A DNA stretch of 64,000 nucleotides from Candidatus Saccharibacteria bacterium UBA1103 (GTDB lineage Bacteria > Patescibacteriota > Saccharimonadia > Saccharimonadales > Saccharimonadaceae), in assembly GCA_002313515.1 (NCBI GenBank), contig DCBQ01000008.1, positions 1 through 64,000 of the forward strand, given 5' to 3'. Positions 32,630 through 42,059 of this stretch are shown here, one piece after another (positions within the stretch are counted from its first letter, which is position 1; every line of letters starts with the position of its first letter). Both the position numbers and the translations under genes were made by a program. The notes beneath the pieces are model-generated. The model saw nothing but the letters and a program-made list of their open reading frames with translations. It was not told where the DNA came from and made no database searches.

Positions 32630-33989
32630 CAATGACCAATACGATGGACGCTATACCGATGCCTCGGGCAAGGTGCCACCACAGAGCATTGAGGCGGAGC
32701 AATCTTTACTTGGCGCCATTCTAATGGACCAGGAAGTCTTGGTTGATATTGCCGACAAGGTTCACGCCAATGATTTTTATGACCAGCGCCATGCAACAAT
32801 TTTCACCGCCATCCTGAAGCTATATGAACGTCACGCTCCAATCGATATGCTAACCCTTAGCACCGAGCTAAAGAACAGTGGCAATCTACAATCAGTTGGT
32901 GGCACGGAATACCTGGGTAATCTGACTAATATCGTACCGAGCAGTGCTCATGCTGTTGAATATGCTAATATTATCGCTGCCGCTGCCGTGCGACGTCGTC
33001 TGATTGGCGCGGGGGCTAAGATTACTAGACTAGGGTTCGATCAGGCCGACGATGTACAGAAGGCGCTAGCGCAGGCCGAAGCCGACCTATACGCCGTTAG
33101 TGAGAGTTCGCAGAAGGGCGACCTAGCACCGCTGGAGTCAATTCTAACTCAGTCGTTTGACCGCATGGAGATGCTGCATCGCAACAAGGATCAGCTACGT
33201 GGCGTGCGTACTGGATTTAAGGACCTCGACCGTCTGACCGCCGGTCTACAGAAGTCTGACTTGATTATTCTAGCCGCCCGCCCAGCCATGGGTAAGTCAA
33301 CCTTTGCTCAGAATCTAGCCTATAACGTAGCTAGCCGCGAAAAGAAGGCGGTACTGATTTTTAACCTCGAGATGAGCAATGATCAGACGGTAGATCGCAT
33401 GATCTCCGAGGCCTCGGGCGTAGATAGCTTTAATATCCGTACCGGTAAATTGACCGAGGAGGACTTCTCAAAGATTTCCGAGGCCATGGGTGAGATGGCG
33501 GAGGCACCGATATTTCTATCAGACAAACCGTCTATGACGGTGCTAGAGATGAAAACTATGGCCCAGCGTCAGGCGCACAAGACACCACTAGGGCTGATCG
33601 TGGTGGATTATCTACAGCTAATGAGCGGTAGTAAGAATTATGGCGACAACCGCGTACAGGAGATTTCAGAGATTTCACGCGGACTAAAGCTAATTGCCCG
33701 CGAGCTAAATGTGCCAGTAGTAGCACTCTCACAGCTATCACGTTCCGTGGAAGCACGCCCAGATAAGCGCCCAATGCTATCGGATCTGCGCGAATCGGGT
33801 TCCATCGAGCAGGATGCTGATATTGTGATGTTCCTGTACCGCGAGGACTACTATAATCCCGATACCGAGCGGCAACACATAACCGATCTAATCATCGCCA
33901 AGCACCGTAATGGTCCAACGGGCAATGTAGAACTGTATTTCCACCCAGACCGACTAAAGTTTATGTCACTCGAGAAACGGCACCACTAG
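32616..33989 (+). CDS. dnaB: Replicative DNA helicase
   Basis: 457 aa. N-terminal DnaB domain (PPQSIEAEQSLLGAILMD) and RecA-like motor with Walker A ARPAMGKST (about 220-228), LIVVDYLQLMSG (Walker B) and DLRESGSIEQDADIVMFLYR. Hexameric 5'-3' helicase of the fork. The start codon lies inside the dnaX end, an unusual but compact dnaX-dnaB pairing. Confidence 0.97.
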   Translation: MPRSNNDQYDGRYTDASGKVPPQSIEAEQSLLGAILMDQEVLVDIADKVHANDFYDQRHATIFTAILKLYERHAPIDMLTLSTELKNSGNLQSVGGTEYLGNLTNIVPSSAHAVEYANIIAAAAVRRRLIGAGAKITRLGFDQADDVQKALAQAEADLYAVSESSQKGDLAPLESILTQSFDRMEMLHRNKDQLRGVRTGFKDLDRLTAGLQKSDLIILAARPAMGKSTFAQNLAYNVASREKKAVLIFNLEMSNDQTVDRMISEASGVDSFNIRTGKLTEEDFSKISEAMGEMAEAPIFLSDKPSMTVLEMKTMAQRQAHKTPLGLIVVDYLQLMSGSKNYGDNRVQEISEISRGLKLIARELNVPVVALSQLSRSVEARPDKRPMLSDLRESGSIEQDADIVMFLYREDYYNPDTERQHITDLIIAKHRNGPTGNVELYFHPDRLKFMSLEKRHH

Positions 33990-34009
33990 AAACAGGCACA
34001 ACTAAGCAC

Positions 34010-34034
34010 ATATCCCGCCAGACAGACGGGATAT
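34010..34034 (+). terminator. Terminator after dnaB
   Basis: ATATCCCG pairs with CGGGATAT, followed by TTTTA. It lies between convergent dnaB and the membrane protein gene. Confidence 0.75.
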
Positions 34035-34042
34035 TTTACGAT

Positions 34043-35533
34043 CTATTTGCTATATATCCTTAATAATTCCGAGTCATCCTTAGTCCAGCCCGCTACTATC
34101 TTCTGTAGCTTCATCTTATTAGGCTTAAAGCCGCAGGACTGCACCACATACACCACACCGCCTTTACTGCCACTATCAGCGTAATTACTACTACTCACAA
34201 TCTTAACGTCGTAGTGCTTAGACAATACTTGGTACAGCTTCACATCGTCGTTATTAACCACTATTACCTTGTCTCTGGACGATTTGTTATTATCCAGCTC
34301 ATGCACTACCGCAGGGTATTCATAATTAAAGCTATAAGCCACCTTACGGTTATAGTTTAAGGTGTTGAAATAGCGATTAATATTTAGCCAGCCAATGGAA
34401 ACGATTAATACAGCTAGCGGAACAATGGCGAATGTACGAGCATAGGGATTGCGCGGAAATAGTGAATACCATTTATCCACCAGCCAGCCTACGCCAATAG
34501 TTTCAAGAATAACCGACGGCACAAATAATGCAAAGATTAGCTCTGGCTGTGCAAACACCATTAGTATGGACACTGAGCCAAATATCAATATTAGAAAGGC
34601 GCGTACAGACGACATTGCCCGAACAACCACTACAAGACCCATTGCAACTAGGATTAAGTCAACAATGGTTAATACGGGTGCGATATAAGCACCTATCATA
34701 CCGGTCTCAGTGCCAGCATAGCCAACTAGTGCGGTTGATATGTTAGCTAACGACCAACGGCTATCTAGTAGCAGTAGCTTCCTTAGAGCCTCATGTCCAC
34801 CCGAAACTGCTACCGCCACATATATTATTGGCGCAATTAACACTAGTAGCAAGACCAAATATGGCAGACTCTTGAACTTGCCCCGCATGAGTACTAGTCG
34901 CGTACGAGGGTGCATCAAACCTACTAGTCCTAAAGCGAGCACCAAGTAAAGTCCTCCTGGCGTATAGCATAGAGTGGCCAATACCACCACCAACGCAAGT
35001 TTATTGAGAATGGTTATATGAGTTGCATGCTCTCGACTAATCAGCAGATACGCCAACATAAGCGCCATTTCGATCAGCAATGTAGTCATGACAGCCGCCG
35101 TACCAGCCCGCCCCATACCAACATAGAAGGCGCTGGAAACCATCAGAAAGCCCCCAATAACAGCTAGACTAGGACGCGTTAGCATACGCAGCAACACAAT
35201 TCCCAGTAGAGCCACCACTAGTGCTAGAACTACGGCAGGTAAGCGCATTGCAAAGAGTGTGGGGCCAAATATATTAACGCTAATATGCTGCAGTAGCGTC
35301 CACGGTAGAGCAACAATATTCAACGGATTCCCATGTGGTGCATAAATTAGATTAGATAGCGATAGATTACCAGCAACCTTAGCGGATTCAATCTCAGCCT
35401 GACTAAGCCCACTTGACATAAACCAGAATCGGTATCCTACCATAAAAATTGCCAGTAGCGATAGTATGCCAATAGCTAGCGGATAGCGAAAGCGGTAGAG
35501 CCAGCTATCATGAATTGCGCTTTTTCTTTTCAT
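34043..35533 (-). CDS. GT39/GT-C-like membrane glycosyltransferase (probable)
   Basis: 496 aa with about 11 membrane helices and a soluble C-terminal part (about 410-496) that ends in a small Cys-containing domain. The first loop holds SSGLSQAEIESAKVAGNLSL, where GT-C enzymes carry an acidic catalytic motif, and a PHGNPLNIVALPWTLLQ segment follows. Glycosyl transfer from a lipid-linked donor is inferred from topology only. TGATAGAAT ends 7 nt before the ATG. Confidence 0.55.
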   Translation of the reverse strand: MKRKSAIHDSWLYRFRYPLAIGILSLLAIFMVGYRFWFMSSGLSQAEIESAKVAGNLSLSNLIYAPHGNPLNIVALPWTLLQHISVNIFGPTLFAMRLPAVVLALVVALLGIVLLRMLTRPSLAVIGGFLMVSSAFYVGMGRAGTAAVMTTLLIEMALMLAYLLISREHATHITILNKLALVVVLATLCYTPGGLYLVLALGLVGLMHPRTRLVLMRGKFKSLPYLVLLLVLIAPIIYVAVAVSGGHEALRKLLLLDSRWSLANISTALVGYAGTETGMIGAYIAPVLTIVDLILVAMGLVVVVRAMSSVRAFLILIFGSVSILMVFAQPELIFALFVPSVILETIGVGWLVDKWYSLFPRNPYARTFAIVPLAVLIVSIGWLNINRYFNTLNYNRKVAYSFNYEYPAVVHELDNNKSSRDKVIVVNNDDVKLYQVLSKHYDVKIVSSSNYADSGSKGGVVYVVQSCGFKPNKMKLQKIVAGWTKDDSELLRIYSK

Positions 35534-35590
35534 TAACTATATTCTATCATATGTTATAATTTACATGTTACATTAAGGAGGATATTTATT

Positions 35591-35890
35591 ATGGCAGGAT
35601 TCAAAGACCAAATGGCAATGCTACAGAAAGTGCGCAAAGCCCAGAAAGAGTTGGCAAAAGAGATTATCGAAGTAGAGGCTGGTGACGGCGCGATCGTTAT
35701 TCAATTTAACGGCGAGCTTAAGGTAGTAGATGTTAAGGTAAATCCCGATCTAATCGACCTAGACAACAAAGAGGAATTAGAGGGCTGGATTAAGGCCGCC
35801 ATCCGCGACGGCCTAAAGGGCGCCCAGGAAGTTGCCGCCGAGAAAATGCAACCCATGATGGGTGGCATTATGGGCGGCCTAGGAATGTAG
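35591..35890 (+). CDS. YbaB/EbfC family nucleoid-associated protein
   Basis: 99 aa. FKDQMAMLQKVRKAQKELAK start, central beta-hairpin and a Met/Gly-rich end (MQPMMGGIMGGLGM), typical of YbaB. Usually sits just before recR, as here. AAGGAGG before the ATG. Confidence 0.93.
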   Translation: MAGFKDQMAMLQKVRKAQKELAKEIIEVEAGDGAIVIQFNGELKVVDVKVNPDLIDLDNKEELEGWIKAAIRDGLKGAQEVAAEKMQPMMGGIMGGLGM

Positions 35891-35907
35891 GCTAGGGCAA
35901 GCATTAG

Positions 35908-36543
35908 ATGCAGCAAGGCAAAGCAAACGGATCGTTACCACGGGCGTTAATTAATCTAATTGACGCCTTTGCTAGCTTGCCTGGCGTTGGTAACAAGACC
36001 GCCGAACGCTATGCCTATGCCTGTCTAAAGAGCGACCCCAAGAAATCAACTAAGCTAGCCGAGGCGCTCTATCGTCTGCATGACGACGTAAAGCGTTGCC
36101 CGGTAACTTTCGCGCTAATTGACGCTAGCGATGCCGTATCGCCGCTATATAGTGCGCCCGATCGCGATCGTCAGACCATCGCCGTCGTGGAAGATCCTTT
36201 TGACGTATTAGCCCTAGAAAATACTGGCCAATACAGGGGAACGTATCACGTCTTAGGCGGTGTAATCTCGCCCATTGACGGTATTGGCCCCGAAGAATTG
36301 CATATACCCGAACTAGTCGAACGCATCAATAAGGATAATGTGAAAGAGGTCATTCTGGCCACTAACGCCAGCGTAGAAGGCGAGTCTACAGCACTATATA
36401 TACAGAAACAGTTAGAGCAGAACGATCTATCTGATGTTAAAATCACCCGCTTGGCGCGGGGCATCCCGATTGGCGTTGACCTAGAATATGCCGATCAGAT
36501 TACCTTGTCGCACGCCCTTAGCGGCCGCAATACCATGCGTTAA
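35908..36543 (+). CDS. recR: Recombination protein RecR
   Basis: 211 aa. Helix-hairpin-helix LPGVGNKTAERYAYACL, Toprim segment TIAVVEDPFDVLALENTGQY, YHVLGGVISPIDGIGPEEL, and the C-terminal RLARGIPIGVDLEYADQITL. The zinc finger between them has lost its cysteines (CPVTFALIDASDAVSPLYS keeps only the first). Works with RecO/RecF at gapped DNA. Confidence 0.95.
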   Translation: MQQGKANGSLPRALINLIDAFASLPGVGNKTAERYAYACLKSDPKKSTKLAEALYRLHDDVKRCPVTFALIDASDAVSPLYSAPDRDRQTIAVVEDPFDVLALENTGQYRGTYHVLGGVISPIDGIGPEELHIPELVERINKDNVKEVILATNASVEGESTALYIQKQLEQNDLSDVKITRLARGIPIGVDLEYADQITLSHALSGRNTMR

Positions 36544-36566
36544 TAAGACTTATTTATAAAAAGGCG

Positions 36567-36588
36567 GAGCCCGCACGAATGCGGGCTC
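36567..36588. terminator. Hairpin between convergent recR and 36610 gene
   Basis: GAGCCCGC-ACGAAT-GCGGGCTC, 8 bp; plus side followed by TTAG, minus side by CCGCCTTTTT. Confidence 0.65.
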
Positions 36589-36609
36589 TTAGTGTATTAG
36601 ATTAATGAC

Positions 36610-37134
36610 TTATAGGCTCCACACTTTATTAAAGTTACTAGTTTTAGCGTCAGAACCAGCGTGGTTCAGATCAAAATCAGCCATGGTCGCTGGCTTAACC
36701 GACTCAGCTGGCTTAGTCTTCTTGGGCCGCTTAGCCTTCAGGGACTTCTGAACCTGTTCCTGTTGGATCTTGGTGATCTCCGTCTTATAGTCATCAGCAT
36801 GTTCACGCTCCAGTGAGGCCAGACCCCACAGCTGCACAAAAACACGCAAGAACAGGCAGATACTAAACAGAATAGCAATAAACGCCAGGCCGAGAATCAT
36901 GGACTGATCGAGCAGCTTCATGAAGTAGAGCAGACAAGCCAGGACAGCATCAGCAACGAACAGATACGTCAGAATACGCATGACCTTCGCTAGGTAGCTC
37001 TTAGCACGACGCTTTCTGATGACCAGTTGGGCCGTGTACTTGTGCGGAATGTTGATTGGCACCAGCACAATCAGCGAGAAGGCCGTAATAAAGATACACG
37101 TAGCTAACAGACTAGTGAGCAGCATCTTACCCAT
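36610..37134 (-). CDS. Small membrane protein with charged cytoplasmic tail, 174 aa
   Basis: Three or four membrane helices (about 5-28, 53-74, 78-100), a short IPHKYTAQLVIRKRRAKSYL loop, and a basic C-terminal tail (QKSLKAKRPKKTKPAESVKP). AGGAGG before the ATG. No family recognised. Confidence 0.65.
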   Translation of the reverse strand: MGKMLLTSLLATCIFITAFSLIVLVPINIPHKYTAQLVIRKRRAKSYLAKVMRILTYLFVADAVLACLLYFMKLLDQSMILGLAFIAILFSICLFLRVFVQLWGLASLEREHADDYKTEITKIQQEQVQKSLKAKRPKKTKPAESVKPATMADFDLNHAGSDAKTSNFNKVWSL

Positions 37135-37207
37135 AATAATCTTCCTCCAATCTAATAAAGAACAACTCTCTGGATTATCTCCGAAAAGCTTTATTATAAT
37201 AGCATAT

Positions 37208-39079
37208 TTAGCGCAGAATGTAAATACCGTTATAGTCTACGACATCATAGCAATCAGGAAGCCATGATTTATCCTTGGTAAAGAATAAGTTCTCTCTAAG
37301 TTCTTTACTGCTCAGCTGACACTGCTTAACCTTGTTGCGCCACTTAGCCTGGTCAGTTTTGGCCTGTTCGGGTACGCGGGCAAAGAAGCCGGTGTTTAGT
37401 GTCATCTGATTCTGCAGAGCGGTTCTTCCCATAATATAAAATCCCGATTGGTCACCACGAAATCCTTCATCGAGGGCGATTACGTGTTTCTGGCTAGCTT
37501 TCTTTACGCCTAATAGATCAATAGGCTGAAATTCCGGATTGCTGGTACGCGCAATCCTAAAGCCATCGCGTTTAGCTGAAACGCTTGGGCTATTTGCAAT
37601 ATCTACAACCTGTATAACTGTAATAACTAATACAATCAACGTCGCAACAATCGGCGTGGCGGGCACATGATAGTGTTTACTACCACCTTTCTTGCTTACC
37701 TTTAAATCAATATTCATATCCATTTTATCAATACGACTCTGATACTTCGCCAGCCCCATCATTAACCAGTAAACAATGGCTAGAACCACCATATAATAGA
37801 ATGGCCAAGCCTCACGCGCCGCCGCCCGGAAGGCAGTCCAGAGGTCGTAGATTTTATCTGGTACGAGCGAGACGTAGTTTAGTAGTGTAATTGGGCCCAG
37901 ATCTACCCGTACGCCAACAGCAAATATTAGTAGTGCTAGTGCAATTAGTCCACATAGTATGTACTGACCTCTGTGAGCCTTAAATCGTCCGACAAAGTTA
38001 GCCCAGGATTCTTTGTAGCTGCCAAACCACAAAATAATAGCAACCGCCAAAGCAATTAGCACGCCAAGCCCCAGCCACATTAAGGTTTCAGGCGATGTGG
38101 AAGCATTGGAGAACGCCGGAATTAATGCCGAATAGCCCAACGAATTAATGAAACTCAATAGATTAAAACCTTTTTCCGGTAAATCGTAAACTTCAGCACC
38201 GCCACCCAGGCTAAATCCACCTATTGCCCAAAACAATGCGCCGGCAACCGCCACTGGCACAGTTATCGACAGAATTAGCGTAAATATCACTCGATGACTC
38301 TCGCGGTGCCAGCGAATCTTACGCTGTTTGGTATCAATTTTAATATCAATCAACTGATGCGCCTCGCGCTTAATTATCGGATAGGCGCGCACTAGACTAA
38401 TTAGCATCATGGCGCCCATCATTGGCAGGAAGTAGGGGTGAATCAGTACGCTGAGCGCCAGTAGTCCCGACCAGACTAGAACAAAACGGTCGGTAATGCG
38501 TTTAGTGTTGCTATCCCAAATCACAATAAAGGCCAGCAGGATCAACCACTGTGCCGCTAGGGCCGGATGATACAGTGTGCGGGCAATCAGCATCGGTGAA
38601 AACACAAATATCAGCGAGCCAATGCCGGAAAAGATCAGGCCAGTTACTGAATATCTATCCCTAAACACTCTAAGCCATAAACGCCTTAGCAGTACGGCTG
38701 ATAATCCACCCATCAGCATAAAGCAGCCAACCGTCCATAGGCCAAAGTATTGAATATCAGCACCTAGTCCGAGCCACTTAGCCGGGAAGGCGAGTAGCGG
38801 TATCACATCCATAAAGGTCAGGCTAAGCCCGTAGGGGTAGGCTAGGCCGTTAATAGTACCGCCGCGGGAATCTGCAGCAAAGAATGCCCAACCCAGATAA
38901 TGTTGTGCTGTGTCATGTGTTACGCTATGCCAAATCCAGTCAATATTCCACGGCCAGATGACCGACCAGCCGTAGATTGCAGCAAATACCAGCATACCCA
39001 ATACTGCGCCGAGGGTAAAAGCGCCCCAACCCGACAGGGCAAACTTTTTGAAGCTGAATTTTTCCTGTTTACTAACCAT
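37208..39079 (-). CDS. DUF6311-like polytopic membrane protein (GT-C-like)
   Basis: 623 aa, about 12 membrane helices plus an extracytoplasmic C-terminal domain (from about 500). The first loop DTAQHYLGWAFFAADSRGGT, then AYPYGLSLTFMDVIPLLAFP and FGLWTVGCFMLMGG, match the DUF6311 family as I remember it. These resemble lipid-linked-sugar transferases of cell-surface glycan assembly; activity unproven. TGCTATAAT ends 6 nt before ATG 39079, so the further upstream start at 39118 is rejected. Confidence 0.7.
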   Translation of the reverse strand: MVSKQEKFSFKKFALSGWGAFTLGAVLGMLVFAAIYGWSVIWPWNIDWIWHSVTHDTAQHYLGWAFFAADSRGGTINGLAYPYGLSLTFMDVIPLLAFPAKWLGLGADIQYFGLWTVGCFMLMGGLSAVLLRRLWLRVFRDRYSVTGLIFSGIGSLIFVFSPMLIARTLYHPALAAQWLILLAFIVIWDSNTKRITDRFVLVWSGLLALSVLIHPYFLPMMGAMMLISLVRAYPIIKREAHQLIDIKIDTKQRKIRWHRESHRVIFTLILSITVPVAVAGALFWAIGGFSLGGGAEVYDLPEKGFNLLSFINSLGYSALIPAFSNASTSPETLMWLGLGVLIALAVAIILWFGSYKESWANFVGRFKAHRGQYILCGLIALALLIFAVGVRVDLGPITLLNYVSLVPDKIYDLWTAFRAAAREAWPFYYMVVLAIVYWLMMGLAKYQSRIDKMDMNIDLKVSKKGGSKHYHVPATPIVATLIVLVITVIQVVDIANSPSVSAKRDGFRIARTSNPEFQPIDLLGVKKASQKHVIALDEGFRGDQSGFYIMGRTALQNQMTLNTGFFARVPEQAKTDQAKWRNKVKQCQLSSKELRENLFFTKDKSWLPDCYDVVDYNGIYILR

Positions 39080-39085
39080 AGCCAC

Positions 39086-39110
39086 ATTATAGCAAATTGT
39101 GATGTATAAT
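39086..39110. promoter_or_regulatory. Back-to-back leaderless promoters
   Basis: Minus-strand TATAAT (39086-39091) and plus-strand TATAAT (39105-39110) serve the divergent starts 39079(-) and 39118(+), only 38 nt apart. Each -10 is 6-7 nt from its ATG. Confidence 0.7.
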
Positions 39111-39117
39111 ATAAGCA

Positions 39118-40245
39118 ATGATTTTGAATGAGAAGCAGCGCGAATTAATTAAAAATTCGAAGCATATTGCGATACTGCAGGCCGAGAATCCCGATGGTGA
39201 TTCAATCGGCTCAGCTTTAGCGCTAGAGGCGATCTTTGGCGACATGGGTAAAACGGTTAGCTTGCATTGTCCCGTACAGATTCCAACCTATCTGCGTTAC
39301 ATCGAGGGCTGGGACCGCGTTAGTATTGATTTTCCTTATGACGCCGACCTGGCAATTATCGTTGACACGTCGGCCGCCTCACTGATGAGTAAAACCACCG
39401 ACGATCCCGCCACCATGAACTGGCTAATGAGCCATCCAGTGATGGCCTGGGATCATCACGTGGGTGTAGACATGGACTTGCCATTCCCGTGTGATTATTA
39501 CATTAGCGACACCGCCGTTTCGACGGGCGAGCTGATTTTTGACATTTGCCAAGAGGAACACTGGTCAATCGACAAAGAAGCCGCCGCCAAAATGTATATA
39601 TCAATTCAAGCCGACTCACTGGGACTAACCACGCCAGCGACTACCCCCGAGAGCTTTGAGGCTTGTGCCGAACTGATGCGCCACGGCGCGAACCCATTTG
39701 AACTAGAGGAGGAGCGGCGCGAGTTAATGAAGAAGTCGCCACGGATTCTAGAGTACAAAGGACAGCTGATTGAGCGAATTGAGTATTATAATGACGGCCG
39801 CACCGCCTTTGTCCACGTGCCATTCGACGAGATTCACGAATACAGCAACGAATACAACCCGACCATGCTGGTGCTGGATGAAATGCGCTTAGTAATTGGC
39901 GTAGATCTGGCCATCGGCATCAAAACTTATCCTGATGGCAAAATGACCGGCAAGGTGCGCTCTAACATCCCGATCTCCAATCTGCTAGCTAAGACCTTTG
40001 GTGGCGATGGACACCCTTATGCGGCGGGCTTCCGGGTATACGAGGACTATGACGCGTTTATTCCGGAACTAATTCAGGAGTTGGATAAGCTATACAAGGA
40101 ATACGACGAGCAGCAGGCCGCCAATGTAGCAGTGGATGCCGCGGAAGCAGCGGTGGCCAAGGCAGAAGCTAAGGGCAAGGATACGCCGCACGCCGAACTA
40201 AAGGACGGTATTAATTTAGGTGGATTTAAAGTGAGGGTAAAGTAA
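39118..40245 (+). CDS. DHH/DHHA1 phosphoesterase (NrnA-like)
   Basis: 375 aa. ENPDGDSIGSALALE (D26, D28), IIVDTS (D83), the DHH triplet (112-114) and GGDGHPYAAGFR in the DHHA1 domain. NrnA-type enzymes degrade nanoRNAs and 3'-phosphoadenosine 5'-phosphate, or hydrolyse cyclic dinucleotides. A C-terminal Ala/Glu/Lys helix (about 335-375) is extra. TAA/ATG overlap by 1 nt with cysS. Confidence 0.88.
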   Translation: MILNEKQRELIKNSKHIAILQAENPDGDSIGSALALEAIFGDMGKTVSLHCPVQIPTYLRYIEGWDRVSIDFPYDADLAIIVDTSAASLMSKTTDDPATMNWLMSHPVMAWDHHVGVDMDLPFPCDYYISDTAVSTGELIFDICQEEHWSIDKEAAAKMYISIQADSLGLTTPATTPESFEACAELMRHGANPFELEEERRELMKKSPRILEYKGQLIERIEYYNDGRTAFVHVPFDEIHEYSNEYNPTMLVLDEMRLVIGVDLAIGIKTYPDGKMTGKVRSNIPISNLLAKTFGGDGHPYAAGFRVYEDYDAFIPELIQELDKLYKEYDEQQAANVAVDAAEAAVAKAEAKGKDTPHAELKDGINLGGFKVRVK

Positions 40246-41702
40246 TGCGACTACATAATACATTAACCAAACAGATTGACGAGTTTCAGTCCCTTGATGG
40301 CGTAACAGCCAAGATTTATTCCTGCGGACCAACTGTTTATAATCACGCTCATATTGGCAACCTCAGTGCCTATATCTATGCCGACACCTTGCGCCGAACG
40401 GTTCAGTTGGCTGGCTACCAGACCAAACACGTCATGAACTTTACCGACGTGGACGACAAAACCATCCGCGATTCTAAGGTTGATTATCCCGACGACGAGC
40501 CGATGGGGGCACTACAAAAGCTAACCGCCAAATACGAAAAAATCTTTCTTGATGAGATGAAGTTGGTTGGTAATGATGTTGAGGCAATTCATTTTGTAAA
40601 GGCGACCGATAATATTGCCAAGATGCAGAAATTAATTATGCATTTACTAGAGCAAGGCATTGCCTATTTGGCTGAAGACGGAATATACTTTAGTATTTCC
40701 GAATACACTAAGACGCGCAAATATGGCCAACTCAGCTATATTAATCCAGCCGACATTAGCCACGAACGTATTGATAATGATGAGTACGACAAGGGTGAAG
40801 TGCGTGATTTCGCCCTATGGAAGAAACAGAAGCCCGGTGAACCCGCCTGGGAGTTTAAGGTAAATGGAGTTAGTTACGCCGGTCGCCCTGGTTGGCACAT
40901 TGAGTGTTCAGTCATGTCAACCGACAACTTGGGTCAGCCCTTTGATATTCATACTGGCGGCGTAGACCTGATCTTTCCGCACCACGAGAACGAGATTGCC
41001 CAGAGTACCGCTGGCGATCAGCCCGAACAATACGCTCAGTTCTTTATTCACAACGAGCACCTACTAGTCGAGGGTAAGAAGATGAGCAAATCCGCTCATA
41101 ATTTCTATACCCTACCAGATATCAATGAACGCGGTTACAGTGGCCTGGATTTTCGTATGCTGATACTACAATCGCACTATCGTAGTGCCAGTAACTTTAG
41201 TTGGAGTAACCTAGCGGCCGCAAAAAACCGCCTGGCCAACTGGCGCCATGTGGCGGAGCTGCGCTGGCAACTGGCTGACGATATCTCATCCCCTATTAGC
41301 GGAGGTGACAGCACAGTAAATTCTCAGTCCTCTCCTATTAGGGGAGGTGGTAGCGAAGCTACCGGTGGGGTTAATGACGCATTAGCCAACGCCGCCGACG
41401 CCCTTCAAAACGACCTCGACACGCCAAATGCCTTGAAATTCATTGATCAAGCCTTTGATGTGGCCAATAGCAAGTCTGACATTAATACGGTAATTAATTT
41501 TGTTGATAAATATCTGGGGCTAAAGTTAGCTAATTCTACGCCCGACATCACCGCCGAGCAAAAACAACTCATCTCCGAGCGCCTAGCTGCTCGCCGCAAC
41601 AAAGACTGGGCTATGTCTGACCAGCTCCGCGATCAGTTGTTAGAGCAGAATATTTCGCTCAAAGATGCTAAAAACGGCACCGAATGGCACCGTACCAACT
41701 AG
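40245..41702 (+). CDS. cysS: Cysteine--tRNA ligase
   Basis: 485 aa. Zn and HIGH region SCGPTVYNHAHIGNLSAY (HAHIGN 34-39), GWHIECSVMS, FPHHENEIAQS and EGKKMSKSAHNF (KMSKS near 280) are complete. Between the catalytic core and the tRNA-binding helical domain, residues about 346-376 (SSPIRGGGSEATGG...) derive from inserted palindromic elements, leaving a flexible Ser/Gly loop. Confidence 0.96.
   Translation: MRLHNTLTKQIDEFQSLDGVTAKIYSCGPTVYNHAHIGNLSAYIYADTLRRTVQLAGYQTKHVMNFTDVDDKTIRDSKVDYPDDEPMGALQKLTAKYEKIFLDEMKLVGNDVEAIHFVKATDNIAKMQKLIMHLLEQGIAYLAEDGIYFSISEYTKTRKYGQLSYINPADISHERIDNDEYDKGEVRDFALWKKQKPGEPAWEFKVNGVSYAGRPGWHIECSVMSTDNLGQPFDIHTGGVDLIFPHHENEIAQSTAGDQPEQYAQFFIHNEHLLVEGKKMSKSAHNFYTLPDINERGYSGLDFRMLILQSHYRSASNFSWSNLAAAKNRLANWRHVAELRWQLADDISSPISGGDSTVNSQSSPIRGGGSEATGGVNDALANAADALQNDLDTPNALKFIDQAFDVANSKSDINTVINFVDKYLGLKLANSTPDITAEQKQLISERLAARRNKDWAMSDQLRDQLLEQNISLKDAKNGTEWHRTN
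41286..41372 (-). repeat. Palindromic elements inserted in cysS (two tandem copies)
   Basis: Copy C2 (41328-41372), read on the minus strand: AACCCCACC, small hairpin GGTAGC-TTC-GCTACC, then ACCTCCCCTAATAGGAGAGG: the same three-part order as copies A/B1/B2. C1 (41286-41308) is a truncated GC-rich half that matches C2 at 19 of 23 positions. The cysS frame remains open. Confidence 0.75.
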
Positions 41703-41710
41703 CAATTTCC

Positions 41711-41787
41711 TGGTAGCCCAGATAGGAATCGAACCTACAACTTTCTCCTTAGGACGGAGCTACTCTATCCAATTGAGTTACTGGGCC
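41711..41787 (-). tRNA. tRNA-Arg(CCT)
   Basis: On the minus strand: acceptor GGCCCAG/CTGGGCT, D arm ACTC...GAGT, anticodon loop GTCCTAA (anticodon CCT), T arm with TTCGATT, encoded CCA. Convergent with cysS, 8 nt after its stop. Confidence 0.93.
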
Positions 41788-41805
41788 ACGACTAATAATA
41801 TAATA

Positions 41806-42024
41806 TCACAGTTCAATCGTCTTATAATGCGAACTGGCACCGTTTTTGATATTGACCCGGCTCTTTGACACACCAAAATGTTTAGACAGCAGTCTTATTA
41901 ACGCCACGTTCGCCGCACCATCAATTGGTTTAGCCTTTAGATACACTAAATAATTGCCATCAGCCTGCTGCTCAATCTGATCACCGCGACTACTGCCCGT
42001 TTTTACCTGAATGCGAATTTGCAT
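41806..42024 (-). CDS. DUF167/YggU family protein
   Basis: 72 aa. IRIQVKTGSSRGDQIEQQAD, LKAKPIDGAANVALIRLLSK and the basic end match the UPF0235 (YggU) family, small proteins of unknown function. TATAAT ends 6 nt before the ATG, divergent from the 42060 gene. Confidence 0.88.
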   Translation of the reverse strand: MQIRIQVKTGSSRGDQIEQQADGNYLVYLKAKPIDGAANVALIRLLSKHFGVSKSRVNIKNGASSHYKTIEL

Positions 42025-42059
42025 AGCTTTATTATACTAGACTACGCTATAATAACGAC

